Shown here in pieces: positions 1 to 10,613 of a stretch of 64,000 bases of DNA (the stretch's first letter is position 1; every line of letters starts with the position of its first letter). A program made the translations under genes and the position numbers. The notes below the pieces were generated by a model. The model was given only the letters and a program-made list of their open reading frames with translations. It did no database searches and was not told the origin of the DNA. Location of the stretch: contig JOHN01000028.1 of the NCBI GenBank assembly GCA_000719695.1, forward strand, positions 34,349-98,348, read 5' to 3'. Source of the DNA: Streptomyces sp. NRRL F-6131. GTDB lineage: Bacteria > Actinomycetota > Actinomycetes > Streptomycetales > Streptomycetaceae.

Positions 1-20
1 GGCTCAGGGCTCAGGGCTCA
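1..20. repeat. Short tandem repeat at left edge
   Basis: An 8-bp unit (GGCTCAGG) is repeated about two and a half times at the very edge, running into the stop codon of the minus-strand gene. It may continue outside the window. Confidence 0.5.
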
Positions 21-1064
21 CTGGTAGCGATAGGTGGCGGCCACCGCGAGGTGGTCGCTGCCGTCGCGCTCCAGGGTCCGCGAGTCGGTGGGCTTCAGCC
101 CGCCCTTGCTCATGATCTGGTCGATCCGGGCCATCGGGAAGGACGCCGGCCAGCTGAAGCCGAAGCCGTCCCCGGCCGCGCCCTGGGCCGAACGCATCTG
201 CGAGGTGATCGGCGCCAGGCTGCGGTCGTTCATGGTGCCGTTGAGGTCACCGAGCAGCAGCACCTTCTTGATCGGCTCCGCCTCGATGGCGTCACCGAGC
301 GCCTGGGCGCTGGCGTCCCGCTGGTTGACCGTGAAGCCGCCCTCGGCCCTGAGCCGGACCGACGGCAGGTGGGCGACGTACACCGCGAGCGGGCCCTTCG
401 GGGTGGTGACCTCGGCCCGGAACGCCCTGGTCCAGCCCATCCCGATGTCCACCACCGAGACGTCGCCGATCGGGTACGTGGACCAGAGCCCGACGGTGCC
501 CTCCACCGCGTGGTACGGGTAGCTGTCGGCCAGCCCGGACTCGTAGGCGCGCAGCGGCCGGCCGGCCAACTCCTGGAGCGCGACGATCTGGGCGCCGGAC
601 TTCTCCAGCATCTCGACGGTGCCGCGCGCGTCGCTGTTGGCAGCGGCCACGTTGTGGCTGACCACGGTGAAGTCGCCGGTGCCGCCGCTCTTGTCGGAGA
701 GCAGGCCGCCGAACATGTTGGCCCAGATCACCACCGGCACCAGCAGCGCGAGCAGCGCGGTGGCGGAGCGGCGCAGCAGGGCGGGGACGAGCAGCAGCGG
801 CACGGCCAGCCCCACCCAGGGCAGGAAGGTCTCCAGCAGGCTGCCGAGGTTGCCGACGCTGTTCGGCACCTCGGCGTGGAAGGCCATCAGGGCTCCGGTG
901 AGCAGCGCCAGCACGGCGACCACCAGGCCGCGCCGCCAGGTGTTGCTCCCCCGGGCGTCCCGGCCCCAGGCCCGCACCCCGAGGAACCCGGCCGGGCGCC
1001 GGCCGGATCCCGGGTCGCCGGCCTCTGCCGTGGACACCCGGTCCGCCCTGTCCGCCTGCGCCAT
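18..1064 (-). CDS. Endonuclease/exonuclease/phosphatase (EEP) family membrane protein
   Basis: 348 residues. About 45 N-terminal residues precede three hydrophobic segments (roughly 45-62, 78-97 and 100-118), followed by an EEP (DNase I-like) domain placed outside the membrane. EEP motifs are visible: SHNV near the domain start, QEL (metal-binding Glu), GDLN, and C-terminal SDHLAV with the catalytic His. The family hydrolyses phosphodiesters or phosphomonoesters in nucleic acids or lipids; the substrate cannot be read from the sequence. The ATG is preceded by GGGAG six bases upstream. It is a single gene with no operon partner seen. Confidence 0.85.
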   Translation of the reverse strand: MAQADRADRVSTAEAGDPGSGRRPAGFLGVRAWGRDARGSNTWRRGLVVAVLALLTGALMAFHAEVPNSVGNLGSLLETFLPWVGLAVPLLLVPALLRRSATALLALLVPVVIWANMFGGLLSDKSGGTGDFTVVSHNVAAANSDARGTVEMLEKSGAQIVALQELAGRPLRAYESGLADSYPYHAVEGTVGLWSTYPIGDVSVVDIGMGWTRAFRAEVTTPKGPLAVYVAHLPSVRLRAEGGFTVNQRDASAQALGDAIEAEPIKKVLLLGDLNGTMNDRSLAPITSQMRSAQGAAGDGFGFSWPASFPMARIDQIMSKGGLKPTDSRTLERDGSDHLAVAATYRYQ

Positions 1065-1292
1065 CCGTGGCTCCCGTCGTTCGCGCCCGCTGCCGGTCCG
1101 TGGTGCGCCGCCGCCGGGTGGCGGAGGGCACGCCGGACTGGTGCCGGTTCGTCGGATTCCCGGCTCAGCCTATGTCGGGACAGACGCCGGTCCGGTGGAC
1201 CGGGGTTCCGGCGTGGTCCGGTTGGTGAGCCAGACCACTGCGCGTGCGACCGGGCCGGATCCACCGCCCGGCCTGCACGGATGCCCTTCCGG

Positions 1293-1931
1293 TCAGCCCC
1301 GGGCTCCCCGCAGGGCCGGGCCGGCGAGGCCGCCGAGCAGGGCGTCGACCATGCGGTCGGCGAGCTGGGGGTCGTCGAGGTCGGAGTCGTCCCAGAGCAC
1401 GCTGCGGGCGAGGATCGGGCCGAGCAGCAGGTCGCCGAGCAGGTCCTCGTCGAGGTCGGCGCGCAGCTCGCCCCCGGCGACGCCGCGGCGGACGAGCTCG
1501 CGGGCGGCCTCCCGGCGCGGCGCGATCACCCGGGCGCGGTAGGCGGCGTGCAGCTCGGGCCAGCTGTGCATCTGGCCGAGCGCCGCCTTGAGCACCCAGC
1601 GGGACCGCTTGGCCAGGCCGCGCTGCCGCATGTACTCGATCATCGCGACGAGGTCGCCGCGGATCGAGCCGGTGGACCCGGGGAGCGGTTCCTCCAGCCG
1701 GCTGACCATGTCGATCAGCAGCGCCTCCTTGTTGGGCCAGCGCCGGTAGATGGTGGCCTTGCCGACGCCGGCGGAGGTGGCGATGCCCTCGATGGTCAGT
1801 TCCGCCAGGCTGGTGCCGGCCGCCATCAGTTCCTCGACGCCGGCGAAGATCGCCTGTTCGGCGGCCTCGCTGCGGGGCCTGCCGCGGCGGGGGCCGGTGC
1901 AGGGCGGCGCGGCCGTCGGGTCGCTCTTCAT
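1293..1931 (-). CDS. TetR family transcriptional regulator
   Basis: 212 residues. The N-terminal TetR DNA-binding domain reads GVGKATIYRRWPNKEALL across its recognition helix (about residues 55-75). The C-terminal ligand domain resembles the TetR_C group, with WPELHAAYRARVIAPRR followed by DLLGDLLLGPIL. The start ATG has GGGAGA upstream. It lies 123 nt downstream of a DHA2 efflux pump on the same strand, the usual arrangement for a regulator of its own pump. A likely operator sits in front of the pump (3825-3887). The ligand is unknown. Confidence 0.88.
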   Translation of the reverse strand: MKSDPTAAPPCTGPRRGRPRSEAAEQAIFAGVEELMAAGTSLAELTIEGIATSAGVGKATIYRRWPNKEALLIDMVSRLEEPLPGSTGSIRGDLVAMIEYMRQRGLAKRSRWVLKAALGQMHSWPELHAAYRARVIAPRREAARELVRRGVAGGELRADLDEDLLGDLLLGPILARSVLWDDSDLDDPQLADRMVDALLGGLAGPALRGARG

Positions 1932-1992
1932 CTCACATCTCCCGGTTGTGGAGCCCCCGCCCGGAGGGAGGACGGGGGTCGCACGCGCTCGT

Positions 1993-2029
1993 GGGCCCTG
2001 TCACCGACGGCTTCCCGGCGACAGGGCCC
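1993..2029 (-). terminator. Hairpin between efflux pump and TetR gene
   Basis: A 10-bp inverted repeat (GGGCCCTGTC / GACAGGGCCC) with a 17-nt loop lies between the stop codon of the pump gene and the TetR start. No T-tract follows, as is usual in streptomycetes. It may attenuate rather than stop transcription into the regulator. Confidence 0.45.
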
Positions 2030-2054
2030 CATTCTCGCTCAGCCCGGCCGCCGG

Positions 2055-3737
2055 TCAGGCGTCCGCGGCCGCCGTCTTCCGGACCGTCTCGCCGGAGCCG
2101 TTCTGCCGCGCCGCGGCCGCCGTCGCGCCGGCCGCGGTTCCGGCGCCGGCCGGGGTTCCGGAGCCGCCCGGCCCGCCGGGTCCGCCCTGGGCGCCCGCCG
2201 GCACCCGGCCGGGCAGCAGCAGGAGGGCGAGCAGGGCGCCGACCGCCGTGATGCCCGCGGAGAGTCCGGCCACCACGTGCATCGCGTGGATGAAGGACTC
2301 GTTGGCCGGACCGACCAGTTCCCGGCCCCGGTCGCCGAGGTGCGCGGCGACGGCCAGGGTGGCCTCCAGCGACTCGCCGGCCTTCTCCCGCAGTTCCGGG
2401 GTGGGCAGGTGGGACAGGCTGTCGGAGACGCCGTCGCGGTAGACGGTGGAGAGCACCGCGCCGAGCACCGCGACCCCGAGGGAGCCACCGACCTGGCGGA
2501 AGGTGTTGTTGACCGCCGAGCCGGCGCCGGCCTTCTCGCGCGGCAGCGAGCCCATGATCGACACGGTGATCGGCGGCATGACGTGCGCCATGCCGGTGCC
2601 CATCAGCAGGCCGAGCACGACCAGCACCCAGATCGGGGTGGTGGCGTCCAGCAGCAGGTAGCCGAGGAAGCCGACCGCGATGAACAGCATGCCGACGGCG
2701 CAGGTGGCGCGGATGCCGAAGCGGTCGACCACCAGCCGGGCGCGCGGGGCGAAGACCAGCTGGGCGGCGGCCAGCGGCAGCATCAGCACGCCGGCCTGCA
2801 GCGCGCTGTAGCCGCGCACGCTCTGGGTGTAGAAGACGCCGAAGAACGAGACGCCCATCAGCGCGAAGAAGACCACGCCGATCACCACGACCGAGGCGCT
2901 GAACACCTTGTTGCGGAACCAGCCGACGTCCAGCGCGGGGTGCGCGGTGCGGCGCTCGAAGAGCACGAAGGCGGTCAGTGCCACCACGCCGACCAGCACC
3001 GGGACCCAGGCCGCGGCGGCGGTGAAGTCCGCCAGCTCGCCGCCCTTGATGATGCCGTAGATCAGCGCCACCAGGCCGATGATGGAGAGCAGCACGCCGA
3101 CCGGGTCGAGCCGGCCCGGGTTCGGGTCCTTGGACTCGGGGACCAGCAGCACCATCGCGATCACCGCGACGATCACGATCGGGACGTTGACCAGGAAGAC
3201 CGAGCCCCACCAGAAGTGCTCGATCAGCAGGCCGCCGGTGATCGGGCCGATCGCGATGGCCAGGCCGACCGCGCCCGCCCAGATGCCGATCGCCTTGGGC
3301 TGCTCGGCGCGCTCGAAGACGTTCATGATGATGGCGAGGGTGGCGGGCATCGCCAGCGCGCCGCCGACGCCCATCAGCGCCCGGTAGCCGATCAGCTCGC
3401 CCGGCGTACTGGCCAGGGCGGAGAGCAGCGAGGCGAGGCCGAAGACGACCATGCCGGCCAGCAGTGCCCGCTTGCGGCCGAACCGGTCGCCGAGCAGGCC
3501 CGAGGTGAACAGCAGCCCGGCGAAGACCAGGGTGTACGAGTTGATCGACCATTCCAGGTCGCTCTGGCTGGCGCCGATGCCGGTGGGCGCCGGGGAGGCG
3601 ATGGTCTTCATCGCCACGTTGAGGATCGAGTTGTCGAGGACGACGACGAGCAGGGCGAGCACCAGGGTGCCCAGGATCGCCCAGCGGCGGCGGTGGATGG
3701 CTTCCGGCACCCGGGGTGGTGCGGCGGCGGTGGTCAT
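2055..3737 (-). CDS. MFS multidrug efflux transporter, DHA2 (14-TMS) family
   Basis: 560 residues. Its 14 predicted membrane segments and first-helix motif ([15 protein letters not shown]) are typical of DHA2 / EmrB-QacA proton-drug antiporters. The loop 2-3 motif [11 protein letters not shown] and motif C near residue 165 ([11 protein letters not shown]) are visible. The C-terminus is a Gly/Pro/Ala-rich tail. I chose the internal ATG at 3737 because GGGAAGAAG lies just upstream and the longer reading adds a non-conserved 65-residue stretch covering the promoter. It is followed by its likely TetR repressor. The substrate is unknown. Confidence 0.88.
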   Translation of the reverse strand: MTTAAAPPRVPEAIHRRRWAILGTLVLALLVVVLDNSILNVAMKTIASPAPTGIGASQSDLEWSINSYTLVFAGLLFTSGLLGDRFGRKRALLAGMVVFGLASLLSALASTPGELIGYRALMGVGGALAMPATLAIIMNVFERAEQPKAIGIWAGAVGLAIAIGPITGGLLIEHFWWGSVFLVNVPIVIVAVIAMVLLVPESKDPNPGRLDPVGVLLSIIGLVALIYGIIKGGELADFTAAAAWVPVLVGVVALTAFVLFERRTAHPALDVGWFRNKVFSASVVVIGVVFFALMGVSFFGVFYTQSVRGYSALQAGVLMLPLAAAQLVFAPRARLVVDRFGIRATCAVGMLFIAVGFLGYLLLDATTPIWVLVVLGLLMGTGMAHVMPPITVSIMGSLPREKAGAGSAVNNTFRQVGGSLGVAVLGAVLSTVYRDGVSDSLSHLPTPELREKAGESLEATLAVAAHLGDRGRELVGPANESFIHAMHVVAGLSAGITAVGALLALLLLPGRVPAGAQGGPGGPGGSGTPAGAGTAAGATAAAARQNGSGETVRKTAAADA

Positions 3738-3824
3738 GGCTTCTTCCCGTCCGTGGTACGGCGTGGTACTGGCGGGCGTGTCGAACCGCGGCTCCGCGAG
3801 CCGCGGCCGTTTCGAGTCGCGGGC

Positions 3825-3887
3825 GTCTCGTAAACCCCCCGCCGAAAGCGTAGCGGCATTTTCGATACGAGACGACCCCGTTTCGTA
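3825..3887. promoter_or_regulatory. Probable TetR operator region (three GTYTCGTA half-sites)
   Basis: In the pump/panB divergent region the octamer GTYTCGTA occurs three times: 3825-3832 (+), 3866-3873 (read on minus) and 3880-3887 (+). The last two form an imperfect palindrome, TACGAGAC-N6-GTTTCGTA, of operator size. The region is more A/T-rich than its surroundings. Assignment to the TetR protein at 1293-1931 is inferred from position. Confidence 0.5.
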
Positions 3888-4031
3888 AAACATGGGCAAA
3901 GAACCCGGTGGCCGATCTCGCACGCCACCCACCCCGCCCCTTTTGCACCCGCGCCGGGCCGTGCAAGCATGGAGGTGATCCGGGGACGCCGCACGGCGCC
4001 ACGAGACGACAACCCTTCAGGAGCCTGTTCG

Positions 4032-4901
4032 ATGAACGCTTCTTCGCCTTCGCCTGCCCAGAGCCAGGCGTCGACCGCGACCCTCTACGGAGGGGTCACC
4101 ACCCGCCGCGTCACCGTCCGCGACCTCGCCGCCGCCAAGCAGCGCGGCGAGAAGTGGTCGATGCTGACCGCCTACGACGCCCTCACCGCCGGCGTCTTCG
4201 ACGAGGCCGGCACGCCCGTCCTGCTGGTCGGCGACTCCGCCGGCAACTGCCACCTCGGCTACGAGACCACCGTCCCGGTGACCATGGATCAGATGGTCAT
4301 GCTGGCCGGAGCGGTCGTCCGGGGCACCAAGCGGGCCATGATCGTCGCCGACCTGCCGTTCGGCTCCTACCAGGAGTCCCCGGCCCAGGCGATGCACAAC
4401 GCGGTCCGGCTGATGAAGGACGCCGGGGTCGGCGCGGTCAAGCTGGAGGGCGGCGAGCGCAGCGCCCGCTCGATCGAGCTGCTGGTCGAGGCCGGCATCC
4501 CGGTCATGGCGCACATCGGGCTCACCCCGCAGTCCGTCCACGCGCTGGGCGGCTACCCCGTCCAGGGCCGCGGCGACGAGGCCGCGCACCAGCTGCTGCG
4601 CGACGCCAAGGCGGTGCAGCAGGCCGGCGCCTTCTCGGTCGTCCTGGAGGCCGTGCCCGCCGAGCTGGCCAAGCAGGTCACCGAGCAGCTCGCGATCCCC
4701 ACCGTCGGCATCGGCGCCGGGGTGGACTGCGACGCCCAGGTCCTGGTCTGGACCGACTTCGCCGGCATGACCGCGGGCCGGGTGCCCAAGTTCGTCAAGC
4801 AGTACGCCGACCTGCGGGCCGTCCTCGGCGACGCCGCCCGCGCGTTCGCCGAGGACGTCCGCGGCGGGGAGTTCCCGGCGCCGGAGCACACCTTCCACTG
4901 A
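4032..4901 (+). CDS. panB: 3-methyl-2-oxobutanoate hydroxymethyltransferase
   Basis: 289 residues. It catalyses transfer of a hydroxymethyl group from 5,10-methylenetetrahydrofolate to alpha-ketoisovalerate, giving ketopantoate, the first committed step of pantothenate/CoA synthesis in the cytosol. PanB signatures are clear: [17 protein letters not shown] near the start, LVGDSAGN (metal-binding Asp), FGSYQ, VKLEGG (metal-binding Glu), [11 protein letters not shown] and IPTVGIGAG. The ATG at 4032 is chosen because AGGAG lies about eight bases upstream; the longer frame start at 3969 has no such signal. It is monocistronic and divergent from the efflux pump. Confidence 0.96.
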   Translation: MNASSPSPAQSQASTATLYGGVTTRRVTVRDLAAAKQRGEKWSMLTAYDALTAGVFDEAGTPVLLVGDSAGNCHLGYETTVPVTMDQMVMLAGAVVRGTKRAMIVADLPFGSYQESPAQAMHNAVRLMKDAGVGAVKLEGGERSARSIELLVEAGIPVMAHIGLTPQSVHALGGYPVQGRGDEAAHQLLRDAKAVQQAGAFSVVLEAVPAELAKQVTEQLAIPTVGIGAGVDCDAQVLVWTDFAGMTAGRVPKFVKQYADLRAVLGDAARAFAEDVRGGEFPAPEHTFH

Positions 4902-4948
4902 CGCCCGCCCGTCACCGGGACCCGGCCACGGCCGGGCCGGGCCCCGGT

Positions 4949-5054
4949 GACAGCGGCGTGACAGCGGACCGACAGCGGCCTGCCGGTGCTCCGCGGACCG
5001 GTCACCGCCCTGTCACCGCCCTGACAGCGGGCTGACAGACCGGGCGGACACCCT
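4949..5054 (+). promoter_or_regulatory. 11-bp-phased direct repeats and -10, candidate SARP/AfsR box
   Basis: GACAGCGG begins at 4949, 4960 and 4971, exactly 11 bp apart. A second array begins at 5001, 5012, 5023 and 5034 (GTCACCG, GTCACCG, GACAGCG, GACAGAC), again at 11-bp steps. The last heptamer ends at 5040, 8 bp before a possible -10 element CACCCT (5049-5054). That would start transcription at about the ATG at 5061, giving a leaderless message. Heptamers at 11-bp steps ending 8 bp from the -10 are the known geometry of SARP-type activator sites, and an AfsR-type regulator gene lies just past the exporter. Confidence 0.6.
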
Positions 5055-5060
5055 GGGGGC

Positions 5061-6088
<1,028 letters not shown>

Positions 6089-6092
<4 letters not shown>

Positions 6093-6901
6093 CCACCGCC
6101 ACGCTCGCCCCCGCCCGGGCCGAGGACAGCCGGATCGGCCCGGCCGGCCATCTGCGGCACGTCGGCGCGCTGACCCGCCGCAACCTGATGCGGATCAAGG
6201 CCGACCCGGAGTCGATGTTCGACGCCATCCTGATGCCGGTCATCTTCACCGTGCTGTTCGTCTACGTCTTCGGCGGCGCCATCTCCGGCGGCCAGGACGC
6301 CTACAAGCAGTACATGATCCCCGGCCTGCTCGGGCAGACCGGCCTCACCCTCGCGATGGCCGTCGGCACCGGCCTCAACAGCGACTTCCAGACCGGGGTG
6401 ATGGACCGCTTCCGCACCCTGCCGATCGGCCGCTCCTCGGTACTGCTCTCCAAGATCGCCGCGGAGACCTGCCGGGCCCTGCTCTCCTTCACCATCCTGA
6501 TCGTCTTCGCGCTGATCCTCGGCTTCGAGCTGAACGGCGGCTTCCTGGAGCTGCTGGCCGCGGTCGGACTCTCGCTGGTCTTCGGCATGTCGATCGTGTG
6601 GATCTCGATGCTGCTCGGCATGGCGCTGCGCAGCGCCCAGGCCGTCCAGGGGGTCGCCATGCTGGTGCTGATGCCGATGCAGTTCGGCAGCTCGATCTTC
6701 GCGCCGACCGACACCATGCCCGGCTGGCTCCAGGCCTTCACCAAGGTGAACCCGCTGTCCGCGCTGGCCGACGCCTGCCGGGCCCTGATGAACGGCCAGG
6801 GCGCGGTGGCGCACCCGGTGATCGTCGTGCTGGCCTGGTCGATCGGCATCACCGCGGTCTTCGCGCCGCTCGCCGTCGCCCGCTTCCGCAAGCGGACCTG
6901 A
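6089..6901 (+). CDS. ABC-2 type exporter permease, DrrB-like
   Basis: 270 residues with about six membrane segments, matching the ABC-2 permease family. Visible features are the N-terminal cytosolic stretch RNLMRIKADPESMFDAILMPVIF, typical of DrrB, a first periplasmic loop with YKQYMIPGLLGQ, and the late segment containing GSSIFAPTDTMPGWLQ..NPLSALADACR, which is strongly conserved in DrrB-type proteins. Its start codon overlaps the stop of the ATPase gene, so the two subunits are translationally coupled. The membrane complex probably exports a hydrophobic small molecule. Confidence 0.92.
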
Positions 6902-6920
6902 GTCCCGGCCGGACGGGAAC

Positions 6921-6953
6921 GACCCCGGGTGCGCGAGGGGAGCGCCCGGGGTC
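6921..6953. terminator. Hairpin between convergent permease and AfsR-type gene
   Basis: A 9-bp perfect inverted repeat (GACCCCGGG / CCCGGGGTC) with a 15-nt loop lies 20 nt after the permease stop. It could terminate the exporter operon. Confidence 0.5.
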
Positions 6954-6986
6954 GGCGCACCGGCGAACGCCCGGGGTCAGCGCACC
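6943..6986. repeat. 19-bp near-perfect direct repeat
   Basis: CGCCCGGGGTCRGCGCACC occurs at 6943-6961 and 6968-6986 with one mismatch. The second copy covers the last codons and stop of the minus-strand regulator gene. It may reflect a small slippage duplication of that gene's end. Confidence 0.6.
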
Positions 6987-9900
6987 ATCCGGTCGAGCAG
7001 CTCGTTGGTGTCCCGCACGGTCAGCAGGGTGCCCTCGGCGGCCGCCGCCTCGAACACCGCGTCACCGAGCATCCCGCGCAGGCTCCGCTCGGTCCGCGCC
7101 CGCTCGACCCGGTCGAGGTAGCCGCCCTTCGGCCCGTTCATCCCGCTGTGCGCGCCGAACAGCACCGCGGCCTGCCGGGCCCGTTCCCGGTCGCCGTCGC
7201 GCAGGGCGAAGGCCTCGAGCAGCCCGACCACCGGAGGCAGCATCATCACCGACATCTGCTCCACGAAGCCGCTCGCACCGCTCGGCGCCGAGCGCATCAA
7301 CTGCCGTCCCTCGTTGACCAGTTCGCGGCCCCGGTCGGGGTCGCCGGCCCGCGCGGTGATCCAGCCCCGGGTGACCGTCAGCATCCCGCCGACCACGTCC
7401 GGGGCGAACGCGCCGATCCTGGTCCACCGGAGCGCGTCCAGCTCGTCCAGGGCGGTCGCGTAGTCCCCGCGCTGGGCGCTGATGCCGCAGAGCATCAGGT
7501 GCCCGAACAGCAGCGCGCCGTTGGTGGCCTGGTTGTCCCCCGGCTCGATGCCCTCCATCGCCGCGCGGATCCGCAGCTCCCCCGCCGCCAGGTCCTCGTC
7601 CAGCATCGCCGACCCGAGGTGCACCTGGAGCATCGGCACCTCCTGCGGCGCGCCCAGCTCCTCGGCCAGCTCGATCGCCCGGCGGTACGCCTCGACGGCC
7701 TCCCTCGAACGGCCCTGGTTGGCCAGCGACTCGCCGCGCGCGGACAGCGCCTGGGACATCCCCCAGCGGTCGCCGGCCCGGCGGTACAGCTCCAGCGACT
7801 CCTCGCCGTCCAGGGTGCTCTGCTCGGCACCGCCCGGCCAGTCGTTCATCATCTTGGCCCGGATCTGCAGGATGAACGCCAGGTCACTGGGGCTGCCGTG
7901 CTCCCGGCAGCCCACCACCGCCTCGTCCAGCAGGTCCTTCATGGCGTCCAGCTCGCCGATCAGGAAGGCGCCGAACACCCGCATCAGCCCGGGGAAGCGG
8001 TAGGACTGCGGCAGGTCGCGGGTGTAGGCCCCGGTGACCTTCCGGGCGACGGCGACCGCGTCCTGATCGGCCAGCACGTCGAGGTTGCCCTCGAACATGC
8101 TGATCAACCGGTAGATGACCAGCGCCCGGCGGGCCTCCTCGACCGCCTCCGGCGGCATCGGCACCGAGTACTCCAGCACGTGCCGGTCCAGCGGCACCGG
8201 ACGGACCTCCGGGTCGAACGGGTCGGGGCCGATCGCCAGCACCGCGTCGTACCAGCGGCGGGCCTCCTGGCTGAAGCCGCGCAGCGACCAGTACCAGCTC
8301 ATGCCGAGCGCCAGGACCAGCGCCTCGCCCTCGTCGCGGCGGCCGACCGCGCGGCGCAGCGCGGCCCGGATGTTGTCGTGCTCGCGCTCCAGCACCGTCA
8401 GCCAGTGCAACTGCTCGGGCCCGTGGACGTACCGGTCGGCGGTGCGGACCAGCTCGCGGAAGTACTCGACGTGCCGGCCCTCGGTCGCGCCGGTCTCCTC
8501 CGCCTCGGCCAGCCGCTCGTCCGTGTACTCGTGGATGGTCTCCAGCATCCGGTAGCGCGACGGGCCGTCCCCGTCCAGGTCGGCGACCAGCAGGGACTTG
8601 TCGACCAGCGAGAGCAGCAGGTCGGCGACCTCCTCGCGGGGCACCTCGGAGTCGTCCGAGCAGACCGCCTCGGCCGCCTCCAGCGTCCAGCCGCCGGCGA
8701 ACACCGACAGCCGCCGCAGCACCGCGCGCTCCTGCTTGCCGAGCAGGTCCCAGCTCCAGTCCACCACCGCGCGCAGCGTCTGCTGACGCGGCAGCAGGGT
8801 GCGGCTGCCCGCGGTGAGCAGGGCGAAGCGGCTGTCCAGCCGGTCGGCGATCTGCCGGGCCGTCATCACCCGCAGCCGGGCGGCGGCCAGTTCGATGGCC
8901 AGCGGCAGGCCGTCCAGCCGGTGGCAGATCTCGGCGCAGGCCTCCGGGTCGCTCTGCGGGTCGAAGCCGGGCCGGGCGGCGGCGGCCCGCTCGGCGAGCA
9001 GCCGCAGCGCCACCGGGTCGGGCAGCGGCTCGACCGGCAGCACGATCTCGCCGGGCACGCCGAGCGGCTCCCGGCTGGTGGCCAGCACGGTCAGCCCGGG
9101 GCACTCGGTGAGCAGGGTGTCCGCGAGGTCGGCGGCCGGCTGGATGAGGTGCTCGCAGTTGTCCAGGACGAGCAGCATCCGGCGGCGCCCGCAGTGCTCG
9201 ATCAGCCGGCGCACCGGGTCGTCGGTCCGGGCCTCGATCACCTCGGCGACCATGCCGCCGGTGTGCAGCACGGTCTCCCGCAGACCGAGCGCCGAGACCA
9301 CCGCGCCGGGCACTGCGTCCGGGCGCTCCACCGGGGCGAGCTCGGCCACCCAGACGCCGTCCGGCCAGTGCCCGGCGCCCTGCTCCAGCCGGCCGGCCTC
9401 GACCGACAGCCGGGTCTTGCCGGAGCCGCCCGGGCCGGTCAGGGTGACCAGCCGGCTGGTGGCGAGGACCGAGCGCAGCGCGGCGAGGTCGCTCTCCCGG
9501 CCGACGAAGCTGGTCAGCCGGCCGCGCAGATTGCCGAGCGCGCGGGCGGGCGGCGCCGGGGCGGGCGGCACGGGCGCCGCGGTCATCGGCACCGGGGTCG
9601 CGGACGGCCCGGCACCGGGGGCCGGGGCGGACGGGCCCGCCGGGGGCGCGCCGACCGGGTCGGCCGGGCTCAGCAGCTCCGCGTACAGCGACTGCAGCGC
9701 GCGCCCGGGATCGACGCCCAGCTCGTCCGCCAGGGCGCGCCGGGTGCGCTCGTAGTGCCGCAGTGCCTCGGCCGTCCGGCCGCTCTCGTGCAGCGCCCTG
9801 ACCATGAGCAGCTGCAGCGGCTCGTCCAGCGGCTGCCGCTCGCACAGCTCGGCGAGCTCGGCCACCAGCTCGGCGGCCCGGCCCAGGCCGAGGTCGGCGG

Positions 9901-10375
9901 TGATCCGGTGCCGGCGGGCCTCCTCGCGCTGCGCCTCCAGCCGGGTGGCCGGGCCGCCGCGGTCCGGCAGGTCGGCGAGGGCCGGGCCGCGCCACAGGGC
10001 GAGGGCCGCCCGCAGCCGCTCGGCGGCCGACACGTGGTCGCCCTGCTCCAGCGCCCGGCGGCCCTCCACGGCCAGCCGCTGGAACTCGGCGAGGTCGGTG
10101 GCCGGGTCGGTCAGCCAGTACCCGGCCGGGCCGGAACCGACCCGGTCCCGGCCGATGGTGCGGCGCAGCCGGCCGACCAGGGTCTGCAGCGCGGCCGACG
10201 CGTCCTGCGGCGGCTCGGTGTCCCACACCTCGTCGACCAGCAGATCGGCCGGCACCGGCCGCCCCTGGCGCAGGGCCAGCGCGGCGAGCAGGGCGCGCAG
10301 CCGGGCGCCGCCGAGCGGAACCGGGGTGCCGTCGTCGTGGTGGGCCGTGGTGGTGCCGAGGATGCCGTAGTGCAC
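6977..10375 (-). CDS. AfsR-type regulator: winged helix-BTAD-NB-ARC-TPR
   Basis: 1132 residues. The N-terminus (VHYGILGTT... with PLGGARLRALLAALAL) is the OmpR-like winged helix of SARP regulators, followed by a bacterial transcriptional activation domain to about residue 250. After a Pro/Ala linker comes an NB-ARC ATPase: Walker A TGPGGSGKTRL near residue 312 and Walker B LLVLDNCEHL near 402. The C-terminal 500 residues are helical TPR-like repeats. The GTG at 10375 is chosen because SARP proteins begin this way; an in-frame ATG at 10429 is the alternative. The gene converges on the DrrAB-like exporter, whose promoter carries SARP-like repeats, so it probably activates the exporter. Confidence 0.88.
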   Translation of the reverse strand: MHYGILGTTTAHHDDGTPVPLGGARLRALLAALALRQGRPVPADLLVDEVWDTEPPQDASAALQTLVGRLRRTIGRDRVGSGPAGYWLTDPATDLAEFQRLAVEGRRALEQGDHVSAAERLRAALALWRGPALADLPDRGGPATRLEAQREEARRHRITADLGLGRAAELVAELAELCERQPLDEPLQLLMVRALHESGRTAEALRHYERTRRALADELGVDPGRALQSLYAELLSPADPVGAPPAGPSAPAPGAGPSATPVPMTAAPVPPAPAPPARALGNLRGRLTSFVGRESDLAALRSVLATSRLVTLTGPGGSGKTRLSVEAGRLEQGAGHWPDGVWVAELAPVERPDAVPGAVVSALGLRETVLHTGGMVAEVIEARTDDPVRRLIEHCGRRRMLLVLDNCEHLIQPAADLADTLLTECPGLTVLATSREPLGVPGEIVLPVEPLPDPVALRLLAERAAAARPGFDPQSDPEACAEICHRLDGLPLAIELAAARLRVMTARQIADRLDSRFALLTAGSRTLLPRQQTLRAVVDWSWDLLGKQERAVLRRLSVFAGGWTLEAAEAVCSDDSEVPREEVADLLLSLVDKSLLVADLDGDGPSRYRMLETIHEYTDERLAEAEETGATEGRHVEYFRELVRTADRYVHGPEQLHWLTVLEREHDNIRAALRRAVGRRDEGEALVLALGMSWYWSLRGFSQEARRWYDAVLAIGPDPFDPEVRPVPLDRHVLEYSVPMPPEAVEEARRALVIYRLISMFEGNLDVLADQDAVAVARKVTGAYTRDLPQSYRFPGLMRVFGAFLIGELDAMKDLLDEAVVGCREHGSPSDLAFILQIRAKMMNDWPGGAEQSTLDGEESLELYRRAGDRWGMSQALSARGESLANQGRSREAVEAYRRAIELAEELGAPQEVPMLQVHLGSAMLDEDLAAGELRIRAAMEGIEPGDNQATNGALLFGHLMLCGISAQRGDYATALDELDALRWTRIGAFAPDVVGGMLTVTRGWITARAGDPDRGRELVNEGRQLMRSAPSGASGFVEQMSVMMLPPVVGLLEAFALRDGDRERARQAAVLFGAHSGMNGPKGGYLDRVERARTERSLRGMLGDAVFEAAAAEGTLLTVRDTNELLDRMVR

Positions 10376-10613
10376 CGCACCATTCTGGTGGATCGACCCC
10401 GCCGCCCACGCACATTTGTCCGGGACCATCCCCTGACTGAACCCTGAGGTCCGGTGTCCACCCGGACCCGGCCCCGCGCCCGGGGCGGGGACCAGGAACC
10501 CGGTGCCGGGCTCCGTACGTTCATCCGGGACGGCTTGTCCGACGCGGGCCCGCCCGGCATGATCGGCCTCTGCCCAGTCCGTACACGCCCCCGAGCACCG
10601 GAGCACCCACACC

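Noticed and set aside
1993..2029. Palindrome as a TetR operator
   Set aside because: Position after a stop codon and GC-rich long-arm form fit a terminator better; a better operator is upstream of the pump.
51..3833. Very long plus-strand open frame across EEP, TetR and MFS genes
   Set aside because: It is the antisense shadow of well-supported minus-strand genes; its protein is Gly/Arg/Gln-rich low complexity with no domain.
6929..10447. 1172-codon plus-strand frame opposite the AfsR-type gene
   Set aside because: Antisense shadow made possible by the lack of A/T stops; no recognisable domain, while the minus strand has complete BTAD and NB-ARC motifs.
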